DNA of 36,730 nucleotides. It comes from Burkholderiales bacterium UBA2459. GTDB lineage: Bacteria; Pseudomonadota; Gammaproteobacteria; Burkholderiales; Burkholderiaceae_E. The notes below the pieces were generated by a model. It was not told the origin of the DNA. It ran no database searches and worked only from the letters and a program-made list of their open reading frames with translations. Shown here piece by piece: positions 24,602 to 33,302 of the stretch (position 1 is its first letter; each line of letters opens with the position of its first letter). Position numbers and translations under genes: made by a program. The stretch lies in the NCBI GenBank assembly GCA_002342365.1, contig DDPV01000002.1, positions 41,789 through 78,518 of the forward strand, read 5' to 3'.

Positions 24602-25601
24602 AAGCATCCACAATGCGGCCGACCAGCGGGTGACGAACGACATCGGAGCTGTCGAACTCGGTAAAGGCAATGCCTTTGACCTGATCAAGAATTCGTCTTG
24701 CTGACATCAGTCCGCTGACGCTGCCTTTGGCCAAGTCGATCTGGGTCGGGTCGCCTGTGACCACCGCCCTGGAACCGAAACCCAGGCGGGTGAGGAACAT
24801 TTTCATTTGTTCGGCGGTGGTGTTTTGCGCTTCATCCAGAATGATGAAGGCATGGTTGAGCGTGCGGCCGCGCATATAGGCTAGCGGCGCGATTTCGATG
24901 CTTTGGCGCTCAAGCGCGCGATGCACACGCTCAAAGCCCATCAGGTCGTAGAGTGCATCGTAAAGCGGCTTGAGGTAGGGATCGACTTTTTGTGCCAGGT
25001 CGCCTGGCAGAAAGCCGAGGCGCTCGCCGGCTTCAACCGCCGGACGCGTCAGTACGATGCGCTTGACTTGCTCGCGTTCGAGGGCGTCCACCGCGCAAGC
25101 CACCGCCAGATAGGTCTTGCCGGTTCCGGCCGGACCGATGCCAAAACTCAAATCGTGGCTCAGGATTTGCTGAAGATAGTGGCGCTGGTTCGGTGTTCGC
25201 GGCTGCAAGTCGCTGCGCCGTGTTTGCAGACGGATCGCATGCTGCTGCGGCGCTGGTGTCTCCGGGCCCGGCGCCTCGGTCGATTCAGCAAGCGCTGCAG
25301 CGCTTGGAGGCAAGGCAGGCGAGGGCTCTTCGCGAAGGCTAATCAAACCCAAGGCAATATCGTCTTCCTCAAGCGCACGACTTGCTCGGGCGTAAAAAAA
25401 CTGGAGGGCTGCAATCGCCATATCCGCATCGTTGCTAAATCCCTTGATCACAAAGGCGCCTTGTTGGCGCCTGATGCTCACATCAAGCGCTGATTCGATA
25501 TGTCTGAGGTTGGCGTCAAGGGCGCCGCAAAGATTGGCAAGCTTGCGATTGTCCGTGAGTTCGGGTTTCCAGCGCTTTGCTGCGGCTTTGCTCTGGCTCA
25601 T
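24573..25601 (-). CDS. PhoH-like ATPase (YbeZ)
   Basis: PhoH/YbeZ family P-loop ATPase, functionally linked to YbeY in RNA metabolism. The N-terminal part resembles the KH-like/PhoH N domain (residues 20-90). An Ala/Pro-rich linker follows, then Walker A GPAGTGKTYLA, the ARPAVEAGERLGFLPGDL-type region after it, and Walker B FIILDEAQNTT with GFGSRAVVTGDPTQIDL. At 342 residues the length is typical. Its ATG overlaps the miaB stop (ATGA). Confidence 0.95.
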   Translation of the reverse strand: MSQSKAAAKRWKPELTDNRKLANLCGALDANLRHIESALDVSIRRQQGAFVIKGFSNDADMAIAALQFFYARASRALEEDDIALGLISLREEPSPALPPSAAALAESTEAPGPETPAPQQHAIRLQTRRSDLQPRTPNQRHYLQQILSHDLSFGIGPAGTGKTYLAVACAVDALEREQVKRIVLTRPAVEAGERLGFLPGDLAQKVDPYLKPLYDALYDLMGFERVHRALERQSIEIAPLAYMRGRTLNHAFIILDEAQNTTAEQMKMFLTRLGFGSRAVVTGDPTQIDLAKGSVSGLMSARRILDQVKGIAFTEFDSSDVVRHPLVGRIVDAYERHTRLEA

Positions 25602-26953
25602 GCCATGGCTCGGGCGTCCGTCACTTCGCCTCGCAGCGAGTGCGCAAAGGCCTCGGTGATACGAAGCTCCAGCATCGAGCCGATCAGCTGTTTGTTTCCT
25701 TCGAAGTTGACAATGCGATGGTTGGCGGTGCGGCCGCTCAGCTCATCGGGGTTTCGCTTAGAAGGGCCCTCAACCAGTACGGACTGGAGGCTTCCGACCA
25801 TCGATTGCGACAGCGCATAGGCCTGAGCGTTGAGAAGCTCTTGAAGCCTGGCAAGCCAGGCAAGCTTTTCTGACTTCGAAACCGGGTCTGCAAGATCGGC
25901 AGCCGGTGTCCCAGGCCTTGGGCTGTAGACGAAGGAAAAGGACTGATCGATTTGCAAGCTGCGAACCAGTTCCAGGGTTGCTTCAAGGTCTTGCTCGGTT
26001 TCGCCGGGAAATCCGACGATAAAGTCCGAAGTCACAGCGATGCCCGGGCATGCTTTACGCAGCCGGCGGACGATCGATTTGAACTCAAGCGCTGTGTAGC
26101 CGCGTTTCATGGCCGCAAGCACCCGGTCTGAACCGGCCTGAACCGGTAAATGGACATGTGCCGCCAACTGAGGTATCCGCGCGTGCGCCTCGATCAGCCG
26201 CTGGGAGAATTCTCGCGGATGCGAGGTGGTGTAGCGAATCCGCAAAATTCCCGGAATCTGGGCAACCATGGCCAGGAGCAGGCTGAAGTCAGCCTTTTCA
26301 TCGGCGTCGATCCAGCCATCAGGCACCGCACCGGCCCAGGCGTTGACATTTTGTCCGAGCAGGGTTACCTCGCGCACGCCCTGGCTCGCCAGTTCGGCCA
26401 CCTCGGTCAGCACATCGTCAAGCGGCCGCGAAACTTCCTCGCCGCGGGTGTAGGGCACCACGCAAAAACTGCAGTATTTGCTGCATCCTTCCATGATCGA
26501 AACAAAGGCTGTCACGCCTTCGACCCGCGCTGGAGGCAAATGGTCAAACTTCTCAATCTCCGGGAAGCGGATATCGACCTGGGCCTTTCCGCTTGCCTTG
26601 CGGTCGCGAATCAGTTGCGGCAGCCGGTGCAGGGTTTGTGGGCCAAAGACCAAATCGACATAGGGCGCGCGCTTGATAATCGCCTCGCCCTCCTGGCTCG
26701 CAACGCAGCCTCCGACCCCGATGATCATCTCAGGCCGCCCTTGCTTGAGTGCGCGCACCCTTCCGAGGTCAGAGAAGACCTTCTCCTGGGCCTTTTCACG
26801 GACCGAGCAGGTGTTGAACAAGACGATATCGGCCTGCTCGGCGGATTGAACCAGCTCGGTTGCTTCATGGACTGCGAGCACGTCGGCCATTTTGGCCGAG
26901 TCGTATTCGTTCATCTGGCAACCGAAGGTCTTGATAAATAACTTTTTTCCCAT
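25598..26953 (-). CDS. miaB: tRNA-2-methylthio-N6-dimethylallyladenosine synthase MiaB
   Basis: Radical-SAM methylthiotransferase that modifies A37 in tRNAs reading UNN codons. The N-terminal UPF0004 domain has three cluster cysteines (Cys12, Cys49, Cys83). The radical-SAM motif Cys157-x3-Cys161-x2-Cys164 sits in EGCSKYCSFCVVPYTRG. A TRAM domain ends the protein (about 375-445). The 451 residues are normal. The start is 12 bases after the patatin gene, so its promoter is either far upstream or inside that gene. Confidence 0.98.
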   Translation of the reverse strand: MGKKLFIKTFGCQMNEYDSAKMADVLAVHEATELVQSAEQADIVLFNTCSVREKAQEKVFSDLGRVRALKQGRPEMIIGVGGCVASQEGEAIIKRAPYVDLVFGPQTLHRLPQLIRDRKASGKAQVDIRFPEIEKFDHLPPARVEGVTAFVSIMEGCSKYCSFCVVPYTRGEEVSRPLDDVLTEVAELASQGVREVTLLGQNVNAWAGAVPDGWIDADEKADFSLLLAMVAQIPGILRIRYTTSHPREFSQRLIEAHARIPQLAAHVHLPVQAGSDRVLAAMKRGYTALEFKSIVRRLRKACPGIAVTSDFIVGFPGETEQDLEATLELVRSLQIDQSFSFVYSPRPGTPAADLADPVSKSEKLAWLARLQELLNAQAYALSQSMVGSLQSVLVEGPSKRNPDELSGRTANHRIVNFEGNKQLIGSMLELRITEAFAHSLRGEVTDARAMA

Positions 26954-26965
26954 GGTCCAACTGTA

Positions 26966-28126
26966 TCAAGAGTGATGGTCGATGAATGCGAGAATGCTGT
27001 GCATCATCGCATGGGCATCTTGCTTGCCGAGATCCATCAGCGCATTGGTAAAGCCCTGTTCAAAAAGCAGATAGCTCAGCATAACCGCACCCGGCGCCTC
27101 GGTCGCACCGACGCGCCCGAAAAGCTTTCGCAACATCCAGGGTAAATGCAGCCGGTAGCGCAAGGCAATCGGCTCGATCGCTTGGCTCGGATTGATCTGA
27201 AGCAGATCAATCTCGCGCAGACTGCTTTGCGCCCGAGCCTGAGGGTCGAGCTGGCGGATGACCTGATTGGTTCGAGCGAGCTGTTCTGCGTCAAAGGCCA
27301 GGCTGTCGAGAAATAAACCCGCAAGCGCATGGCCGCCGATTTGCGCCAAGGATGGCAGCGTGTTCTGGCCAATTTGCCCGAAATGATCCTCTTGCGGAGA
27401 GGAGTTGGTTCCGATTGCCAGAACCGCTCGGGCTCCTAAATGAATCGCCGGACTAAGCGGAGCGACCTGGCGCATGGCACCGTCGCCAAACCATTGCAGG
27501 CGGCCTTCCACTTCAATTGCAACCGGAGGGAACAGGACCGGAATTGCGCTTGAAGCAAGCAAATGTTCAACGGTCAGAAGGCTGCGGATCGCCCGCCGCT
27601 TTGCCCGCTCCCAGGGTTGAAACAGCTTGTTTGCGCAATAAAAAGTGAGGTGCTCGCCGCTGCTGTAGCTTGAGGCGCTGACAGCGACTGCCTGCAAGCG
27701 CTGCGCTTGCAAATGGCGATCGATCTGGCTCAGATCGAGCTCACGGCTAAGCAATCGGCGCAAGGGCGAGGTATCAAGCAGGGCCTTGGGCGTATGCCCG
27801 CTCAGCCACCCCAGGGTGAGCGAGCCCAGCCACTTGCCGGCCGAACTGGCAAGTCCAAAACTGTCGGCGACAAAGACCAGTTCAGCACGAAAACCGCTCC
27901 AGATGCGCTCCAGGTGAAGCACCGCGTGCAAAAAGCCATCCGGATGGCTCGCGAGCGTCGCGACATTCAGCGCACCGGCTGAGGTACCGCAAAGTATCTT
28001 GAAAGGATAGGCAAGCTCAGTCGCTCCCGGCTCGCTGCGCCTGCGAAGCGCATGCGCAATCGCTGCAAGAACGCCAACTTGGTAAGCGGCACGTGCGCCG
28101 CCTCCGGTGAGCAAGAGTGCAATCAT
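26966..28126 (-). CDS. Patatin-like phospholipase/esterase
   Basis: Patatin-family serine hydrolase. The oxyanion-hole glycines lie in LTGGGARAAYQVGVL (residues 6-20), the nucleophile Ser49 in the elbow GTSAG, and the dyad aspartate Asp215 in DGA. The 386 residues show no obvious signal peptide. A C-terminal extension (about 260-386) is less conserved. Substrate is unknown; the family hydrolyses phospholipids and other acyl esters. It is the next gene after the BVMO (39 bases), which raises the untested possibility that it acts on a BVMO product. Confidence 0.87.
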   Translation of the reverse strand: MIALLLTGGGARAAYQVGVLAAIAHALRRRSEPGATELAYPFKILCGTSAGALNVATLASHPDGFLHAVLHLERIWSGFRAELVFVADSFGLASSAGKWLGSLTLGWLSGHTPKALLDTSPLRRLLSRELDLSQIDRHLQAQRLQAVAVSASSYSSGEHLTFYCANKLFQPWERAKRRAIRSLLTVEHLLASSAIPVLFPPVAIEVEGRLQWFGDGAMRQVAPLSPAIHLGARAVLAIGTNSSPQEDHFGQIGQNTLPSLAQIGGHALAGLFLDSLAFDAEQLARTNQVIRQLDPQARAQSSLREIDLLQINPSQAIEPIALRYRLHLPWMLRKLFGRVGATEAPGAVMLSYLLFEQGFTNALMDLGKQDAHAMMHSILAFIDHHS

Positions 28127-28165
28127 TGCTTGATTCGCACAAGCGCCCGCTCAGGGCATCGGCCG

Positions 28166-29782
28166 CTATTGCAGCGCAAAGCCCTCATAGCCGCTTGCGG
28201 TTACCGACTCGCAACGCCGGCGGTACTGGGCCATGCCGCCGGCATAAGGCATGAAGATGCGCGGTTTGCCAGGAATGTTTGCGCCAAGGTACCAGGAATG
28301 CTTGGCTTTTGGCAGCAGGGTTGCTGCCGCAGCTGCATTCACCTCATGCATCCATCGCTCGCATGCATCCTCGCGAGCTTCAATCGACGCGACACCCCTG
28401 GATCGCAGGTAAGCGATGCAGGCGCTGATCCACTCCACGTGCTGTTCAATCGCGACCGGCATATTGGCCAGCACGCTTGGGCTGCCAGGGCCTGTGACCA
28501 TGAAAAAGTTGGGAAAACCGGGGACTTGAAGCCCCAGGTAATTCGACGGTCCGGCTTGCCAGGCATTACTCAGCGATTGCCCTTTTCGACCTTTAAGATT
28601 CAGATTCAAGAGCGGTCTGGTCATTGCATCAAAGCCGGTTGCAAAAACGATCGCATCAAAAGCATAGTGTGTTTGATTGGTTTGGATGCCGTCTTCGGTG
28701 ATCGACACGATCGGGTCTTCGCGCAGGTTCACCAGGTCCACGTGGGCTAGGTTATAGGTTTCAAAATAGTCAGTATCGATTGGGGGCCGCTTGGCGGCAA
28801 AAGGATGGTCGATATCGCTCAGGAGATCAGCTTTTTTGGGATCCCGAATGATCGATTTGATTTTTGTTCGAATGAAGTCAGCGGCAGTCTTATTGGCCGC
28901 TTCGCTCGTGAGCAAATCCTTAAAACTGGAGCGAAAACGCAGGCCACCCGTTTCCCAGGCTTCTTCGTAAATGGCCAGACGCTCTTCTTCGCTCACATCG
29001 AGCGCGGATCGTTCCTGGATGTAGAAAGGATGTCCGTTGGTCGTGGCATGCATGATCTTGCGGATTTCATCGGGCCGAGATTTGCAATACGCGATGAATG
29101 CTTCATCAAGCGGCCCGTTTTGTGCGGGTATGCTGTAGTTGGCCGTCCTTTGAAAGACCGTCAACTGTTGCGCTTGCGCAGCGATAACCGGAATAGCCTG
29201 GATGCCGGTTGAACCGGTTCCTACAACTGCAACCCGCTGACCCGAAAAGTCAACGCCCTCATGCGGCCATTGACCGGTGTGATACCACTGACCCTTGAAG
29301 CGGTCCAAGCCCGCGATGCTGGGCAGGTTGGCCGCCGATAAGTTACCGACTGCCGAAATCAGAAAGGATGCGCGGTAATGTTCGCCGCTGTCGGTTGTAA
29401 CCAGCCAAAGATTTTCCGCTTCCTGATACTGTGCTGAGACAACCTTGGTTTTGAAGCGAAAACTCCGCTTTAAATCATAATGATCAGCGACAAAATTCAG
29501 ATACCGCAGGATTTCCGCCTGTCCCGGGTAGCGTTCGCTCCAGGTCCATGCTTGAAGCAGCGTGTCGGAGAAATAATAGGCGTAAGAGTGGCTCTCAGAG
29601 TCGCAGCGTGCGCCAGGGTAGCGGTTCCAGTACCAGGTGCCACCCACACCGTCGGCCATGTCAAGACCGAGCACCGACAGGCCTTGCTGATCGCGAAGGC
29701 AGTGCATTTGATACAGACCTGAAAATCCAGCACCGATGATGATGGCGTCCAGTTGATGCTGACCTTGTTCGTTGGCGCTCAT
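28166..29782 (-). CDS. Baeyer-Villiger-type flavin monooxygenase
   Basis: FAD- and NADPH-dependent monooxygenase of the cyclohexanone-monooxygenase-like class, turning ketones into esters or lactones. FAD motif GAGFSG (17-22). BVMO motif GGTWYWNRYPGARCD (47-61). The fingerprint FKGQWYHTGQWP (Phe162, Gly164, His168, Trp172, Pro173) is complete. NADPH motif GTGSTG (188-193). The 538 residues are typical of type I BVMOs. It lies 35 bases downstream of an alcohol dehydrogenase, with AGGGA 8 bases before its ATG. The substrate (cyclic, aromatic or steroid ketone) cannot be told from sequence. Confidence 0.9.
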   Translation of the reverse strand: MSANEQGQHQLDAIIIGAGFSGLYQMHCLRDQQGLSVLGLDMADGVGGTWYWNRYPGARCDSESHSYAYYFSDTLLQAWTWSERYPGQAEILRYLNFVADHYDLKRSFRFKTKVVSAQYQEAENLWLVTTDSGEHYRASFLISAVGNLSAANLPSIAGLDRFKGQWYHTGQWPHEGVDFSGQRVAVVGTGSTGIQAIPVIAAQAQQLTVFQRTANYSIPAQNGPLDEAFIAYCKSRPDEIRKIMHATTNGHPFYIQERSALDVSEEERLAIYEEAWETGGLRFRSSFKDLLTSEAANKTAADFIRTKIKSIIRDPKKADLLSDIDHPFAAKRPPIDTDYFETYNLAHVDLVNLREDPIVSITEDGIQTNQTHYAFDAIVFATGFDAMTRPLLNLNLKGRKGQSLSNAWQAGPSNYLGLQVPGFPNFFMVTGPGSPSVLANMPVAIEQHVEWISACIAYLRSRGVASIEAREDACERWMHEVNAAAAATLLPKAKHSWYLGANIPGKPRIFMPYAGGMAQYRRRCESVTASGYEGFALQ

Positions 29783-29817
29783 GCTTGGATCCCTGCAGCT
29801 GTCGTGCCGGCTAGGCC

Positions 29818-30894
29818 TCAGAGGGGCTTTGCATCTAATGATGCAGAAGGATCAAAAACCCCTTTGCCGCTGGTTTGCTGATCAAACAGCGCATAGGCCT
29901 GCGGTGCTTCTTCGAGCGTCCAGCTGTGGGTGAAAAGCTGATCGAGATCGACAGCGCGGTCGGCAACATACTCGGCGCAAGCTGCCTGGCCGACGGTTGA
30001 AAACGTCCAGGAGCCAATCAGCGTGACCTGGCGTCTGAGCAGATCAGGACTCACATTCAAGGTCACGCTGTCACCTTCTCCAACAAAACAGGCCTTACCC
30101 CAGGTCCGCACGCAGCGCACCGCATCGGCGCGTGCTTTGGGCGAGGATGAGGCGTCGACCGAGGCATGCGCTCCGCGGCCGTGGGTGTGGTCACGGATTG
30201 CGCTCACTACATCGTCGACATCTGCCGGATTGATCAGAACATCGGCACCGAAAGCTTTGGCGCGATCGAGTCGTTCCTGGCTGGTGTCCAGCGCGATAAC
30301 CCTCGCACCCATGTGGGCGGCGAGCAAAGTCACCGACAGTCCGACTGGCCCTTGACCAAAGACCGCGATGCTCTGATCGCCGGTCAGTTGCAAGCGCTGC
30401 AAGGCACCCCAGGCAGTTCCGGTGCCGCATGAAATCGCTGCGCCCGCTTTAAAGCTGAGCGGCTCAGGCAATGGCACCAGGGTGCGGGCCGGGCACTTCA
30501 TGTAACGCGCATGCGCACCGTGTCCGGTTGCGCCATAGACCTCGGCCACACCGTCGACACACAATTGCATCCAGCCTGTTGAGCAGTGCTCGCACAGCCC
30601 GCATCCACGGTAGTGATGCTGCATCACCCGCATGCCCTCGCGCGCCATTGCAGGCGAAACGCCGGCACCGACTGCCGCCACAACCCCGCAAGGTTCATGG
30701 CCCCCGATGAGGGGAAAGGGGACGTTGCCCAGGCCCAGCGAGGCCGCGCCACCGACGGCACGGTAGAACTTCAGATCCGAGCCGCACATCCCTGAGGCTT
30801 TGATTTCAATCACGACTTCTCCCGGCCCCGGGGAGGGATCGGGAAAGTCCATGAGTTCGACTTTGCGATCGCCGCAAAAAACAACGCCCTTCAT
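29818..30894 (-). CDS. Zinc-dependent alcohol dehydrogenase (MDR family)
   Basis: Medium-chain dehydrogenase/reductase oxidising an alcohol or polyol. Catalytic zinc ligands are probably Cys37 (MCGSD), His66-Glu67 (GGHEPCG) and Cys156. The structural-zinc cysteines Cys98, Cys101, Cys104 and Cys112 are all present. The Rossmann motif GQGPVG (180-185) is followed by Asp203 at the end of the second strand, which suggests NAD rather than NADP. The 358 residues are complete. The start overlaps the SDR stop (ATGA), so the two dehydrogenases are coupled. Confidence 0.9.
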   Translation of the reverse strand: MKGVVFCGDRKVELMDFPDPSPGPGEVVIEIKASGMCGSDLKFYRAVGGAASLGLGNVPFPLIGGHEPCGVVAAVGAGVSPAMAREGMRVMQHHYRGCGLCEHCSTGWMQLCVDGVAEVYGATGHGAHARYMKCPARTLVPLPEPLSFKAGAAISCGTGTAWGALQRLQLTGDQSIAVFGQGPVGLSVTLLAAHMGARVIALDTSQERLDRAKAFGADVLINPADVDDVVSAIRDHTHGRGAHASVDASSSPKARADAVRCVRTWGKACFVGEGDSVTLNVSPDLLRRQVTLIGSWTFSTVGQAACAEYVADRAVDLDQLFTHSWTLEEAPQAYALFDQQTSGKGVFDPSASLDAKPL

Positions 30895-31670
30895 CGATAG
30901 CCGCCGTCGGCCATGATCACCTGACCCATCAGGTAAGGCATCGTGAGCAAATGGGCGGCGCAGCGCGCCATTTCTTCTGGTTCGGCCCAGCGTCGCATCC
31001 AGATCTTGGCCGATTCCTTCTCCCGCACATCGGGCGGCAAGGTCGCGTTAAGCTCGGTGTTGATCCAACCAGGGGCAAGCGCGTTGACGCAGATTTGCAT
31101 CGATGACAAATGCTCTGCAGCGGTTCGCACAAGCATGTTGGCTGCCGCCTTTGAGGAGTCGTAATGGGCCGAGACCGGATCCTGGCTGTTGATGCCATTG
31201 GTTGAGGTCACAAGCAAGATCTTGCCCCGGAAATCGCCCCTTAGGGGGTTTGGCTTCATGGCAAGTGCGGCGTATTTGGTCACCAGAAAAGCGCCGGTGG
31301 TGTTGGTGTTGAGGACCGTGTCCCACTCGGCTTGGGTTTGATCGAAAAAATCGGTGTTTGGCGATACACCGGCACTGTGGATCAGGAAGTCGATCCGAAT
31401 CCCGGCTTGGGTGATTTGCTCGAAAAAGGAGGCAACCGAGGTCTCGCTGCCCACTTCGCAGGGAAAGGCTGCCAGCTTGTTCGATCGGCCCTGGGAAGCT
31501 TCGCGAATCCGGTCGAGCGCCTTTGCCGTCTTGTCGGGCCGACGGCTTGCCGAGACGACAACATCGCCGCCACACCGTGCAATCAACTCGGCGCAGGTCA
31601 AGCCAATGCCGCTTGCGCCCCCGGTGATGACGGTGGTGCTCCCCGTGAAATCAAAGTGGGTTTGCCCCAT
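30891..31670 (-). CDS. Short-chain dehydrogenase/reductase
   Basis: Classical SDR of 259 residues. Cofactor motif TGGASGIG (16-23), and the active-site Tyr170-x3-Lys174 in YDSSK, with a Ser in VTSTNG upstream. The NNAG motif reads HSAG here. Arg43-Arg44 after the second strand hint at NADP(H) use. The strong GGAGG ribosome-binding site is 8 bases before the ATG. The gene heads a coupled pair with the zinc alcohol dehydrogenase and lies 28 bases after sthA. Its substrate is unknown. Confidence 0.9.
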   Translation of the reverse strand: MGQTHFDFTGSTTVITGGASGIGLTCAELIARCGGDVVVSASRRPDKTAKALDRIREASQGRSNKLAAFPCEVGSETSVASFFEQITQAGIRIDFLIHSAGVSPNTDFFDQTQAEWDTVLNTNTTGAFLVTKYAALAMKPNPLRGDFRGKILLVTSTNGINSQDPVSAHYDSSKAAANMLVRTAAEHLSSMQICVNALAPGWINTELNATLPPDVREKESAKIWMRRWAEPEEMARCAAHLLTMPYLMGQVIMADGGYR

Positions 31671-31678
31671 GTCGGATG

Positions 31679-31683
31679 CCTCC
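31679..31683 (-). promoter_or_regulatory. Strong ribosome-binding site of the SDR gene
   Basis: GGAGG on the minus strand, 8 bases before the ATG at 31670. This suggests the SDR is translated efficiently from the shared transcript. Confidence 0.6.
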
Positions 31684-31698
31684 AGCTTATAGCTTTTA

Positions 31699-33168
31699 TC
31701 AAATCGCCAGACGGTTCAATCCGTCAAGCGCAGCAGTTTTATAACACTCGGCGAGCGTTGGAAAATTGAACACCGCATCAGCAAAATAATCGATCGTTCC
31801 GTTGTGTGCCATCAGGGTTTGCCCGATATGAATGAGTTCGCTTGCGCCTTCGCCCATGATGTGCACACCGAGCAGTTTTTTGTCGTCCGGGCTGAAGATA
31901 ATCTTCAGCATGCCGGTGCGATCACCGATGATCTGGCCCCTTGAGATTTCCCGATAGTTGGCTTTGCCAATTTCATAGGGAATTCCGGCTGCCGTCAGCT
32001 CGTCTTCATTCTTGCCGATTGTTGATATTTCCGGAACGGTATAAATACCATATGGGAATAATCCAATTCCGCCTTCATGTTCGTCGCGCAACCCAAAGGC
32101 GTGGCGGCTTGCTGCGCGGCCTTGCTCATACGATGTTGAGGCCAGCGAAGGAAAACCAATCACATCACCCACCGCATAAATATGCTCGACGTTGCTTTGA
32201 AAGTGCGCGTTAACCGGAATACGCTCGCGGTCGTCTTTTTGCACCCCGGCTTTGTCGATATCTAACCTTGCGGTCGCGCCGACGCGACCGATCGAATAAA
32301 GCGCTGCCTCAGCATGCAAAACCTTGCCGCTTTTCAGACGAACCTCCACAGGCTTTGAAACGCCCTCAAGCATATGGATTTCGGCCACCTCTTCGCCCAG
32401 GCGCATCGTGACATTGCTTTGCTGCACCACGTAGGTCAGCGCAGCGGAAATCTCATGATCAAGAAATGGCAGCAGGACCGGACGCTTGTCGATGATCGTG
32501 ACCCGTACGCCAAGCGCAGCAAACATGGTGGCGTATTCCACACCGATCACGCCTGCGCCCACCACGATCAGGGAGCGGGGCAGGAATTCAAGCCCCAGCA
32601 CATCGTCGCTTGTGAAAATCCGCTGTCCGTCAAAGGGAATGTGGCTGTCGCGCGCAGCTTCGGTACCGCAGGCGATGACGATTTTATCGGCGGTAATCTG
32701 CCTGCGGCCATGGCCAGTCGCCGATTGCAATTCGATGGTGTGGGGATCGACAAATCGCGCGGTGGACTCAATCAGTTCCACCCGATTGCGCGTCATTTGG
32801 TTGCGGATCACATCGATTTCAGAACGCACCACTTGTTGGACCCGATAAAGCAAATCGTCAATCGAGATATCTTGCTTCACACGATACGATGAGCCGTAAA
32901 TGCCGCGCTCACGAAATCCCGACAAGTGCAGCACGGCTTCACGGAAGGTTTTCGAAGGAATCGTGCCGGTGTTGACGCAAACACCACCGACCGCTCGCGA
33001 GCGCTCAACCACAGCAGCCCGCTTTCCAATTTTCGCTGCCTGGATGGCCGCGCGTTGTCCGGAGGGGCCAGAACCGATCACCACCAAGTCGTAGTCGAAA
33101 TCCGATTTCTTCGCCGCTTTGGTGCTTTTACCTGCTGCTTTGACAACAGCTTCTGCCTTCGAGTCCAT
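31699..33168 (-). CDS. sthA: Soluble pyridine nucleotide transhydrogenase SthA
   Basis: FAD-dependent enzyme that interconverts NADPH and NADH in the cytosol. Flavoprotein disulfide-reductase fold: FAD motif IGSGPSG (31-37), NAD(P) motif VVGAGVIGVEYA, and AVGDVIGFPSLAS. The redox-active second cysteine of lipoamide/glutathione reductases is replaced (Cys64-Val-Asn-Thr67 in GGVCVNTGTIPSK), which separates SthA from those enzymes. At 489 residues it has about 23 extra N-terminal residues rich in Lys and Ala (AAGKSTKAAKKS). The ATG has GGGAG about 9 bases upstream and a candidate promoter in the 134-base gap. Confidence 0.92.
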   Translation of the reverse strand: MDSKAEAVVKAAGKSTKAAKKSDFDYDLVVIGSGPSGQRAAIQAAKIGKRAAVVERSRAVGGVCVNTGTIPSKTFREAVLHLSGFRERGIYGSSYRVKQDISIDDLLYRVQQVVRSEIDVIRNQMTRNRVELIESTARFVDPHTIELQSATGHGRRQITADKIVIACGTEAARDSHIPFDGQRIFTSDDVLGLEFLPRSLIVVGAGVIGVEYATMFAALGVRVTIIDKRPVLLPFLDHEISAALTYVVQQSNVTMRLGEEVAEIHMLEGVSKPVEVRLKSGKVLHAEAALYSIGRVGATARLDIDKAGVQKDDRERIPVNAHFQSNVEHIYAVGDVIGFPSLASTSYEQGRAASRHAFGLRDEHEGGIGLFPYGIYTVPEISTIGKNEDELTAAGIPYEIGKANYREISRGQIIGDRTGMLKIIFSPDDKKLLGVHIMGEGASELIHIGQTLMAHNGTIDYFADAVFNFPTLAECYKTAALDGLNRLAI

Positions 33169-33250
33169 GACTGTTTGCTCCCAAGTTTTGTATCGATATT
33201 TTCAAGTCGGCCAAAGGGGCAGCTTGCAGCACCCTGGGCCTTCGCCGACG

Positions 33251-33280
33251 ATCTTAGTCGCAGCACTTGCGCTTTGTAAA
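33251..33280 (-). promoter_or_regulatory. Candidate sigma-70 promoter of sthA
   Basis: On the minus strand, TTTACA (33275-33280) is followed after 18 bases by TAAGAT (33251-33256). The -35 matches the consensus at five of six positions, the -10 at four of six. It would give a leader of about 75 bases. The rest of the 134-base gap shows only a weak CGCTTT/AAAGCG inverted repeat just after the upstream stop, without a T-run. Confidence 0.35.
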
Positions 33281-33302
33281 CATGCGTAAAGCGATAAACC
33301 TG

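Noticed and set aside
26150..26941. 263-residue open frame opposite miaB
   Set aside because: Mirror of conserved MiaB radical-SAM coding sequence; no independent support.
28052..28750. 232-residue open frame opposite the BVMO and patatin genes
   Set aside because: Spans two well-supported genes antisense; composition typical of a shadow frame.
33276..33300. CGCTTT/AAAGCG inverted repeat as a terminator after the unrecognised gene
   Set aside because: Six-base stem with a 12-base loop and no T-run; too weak to call.
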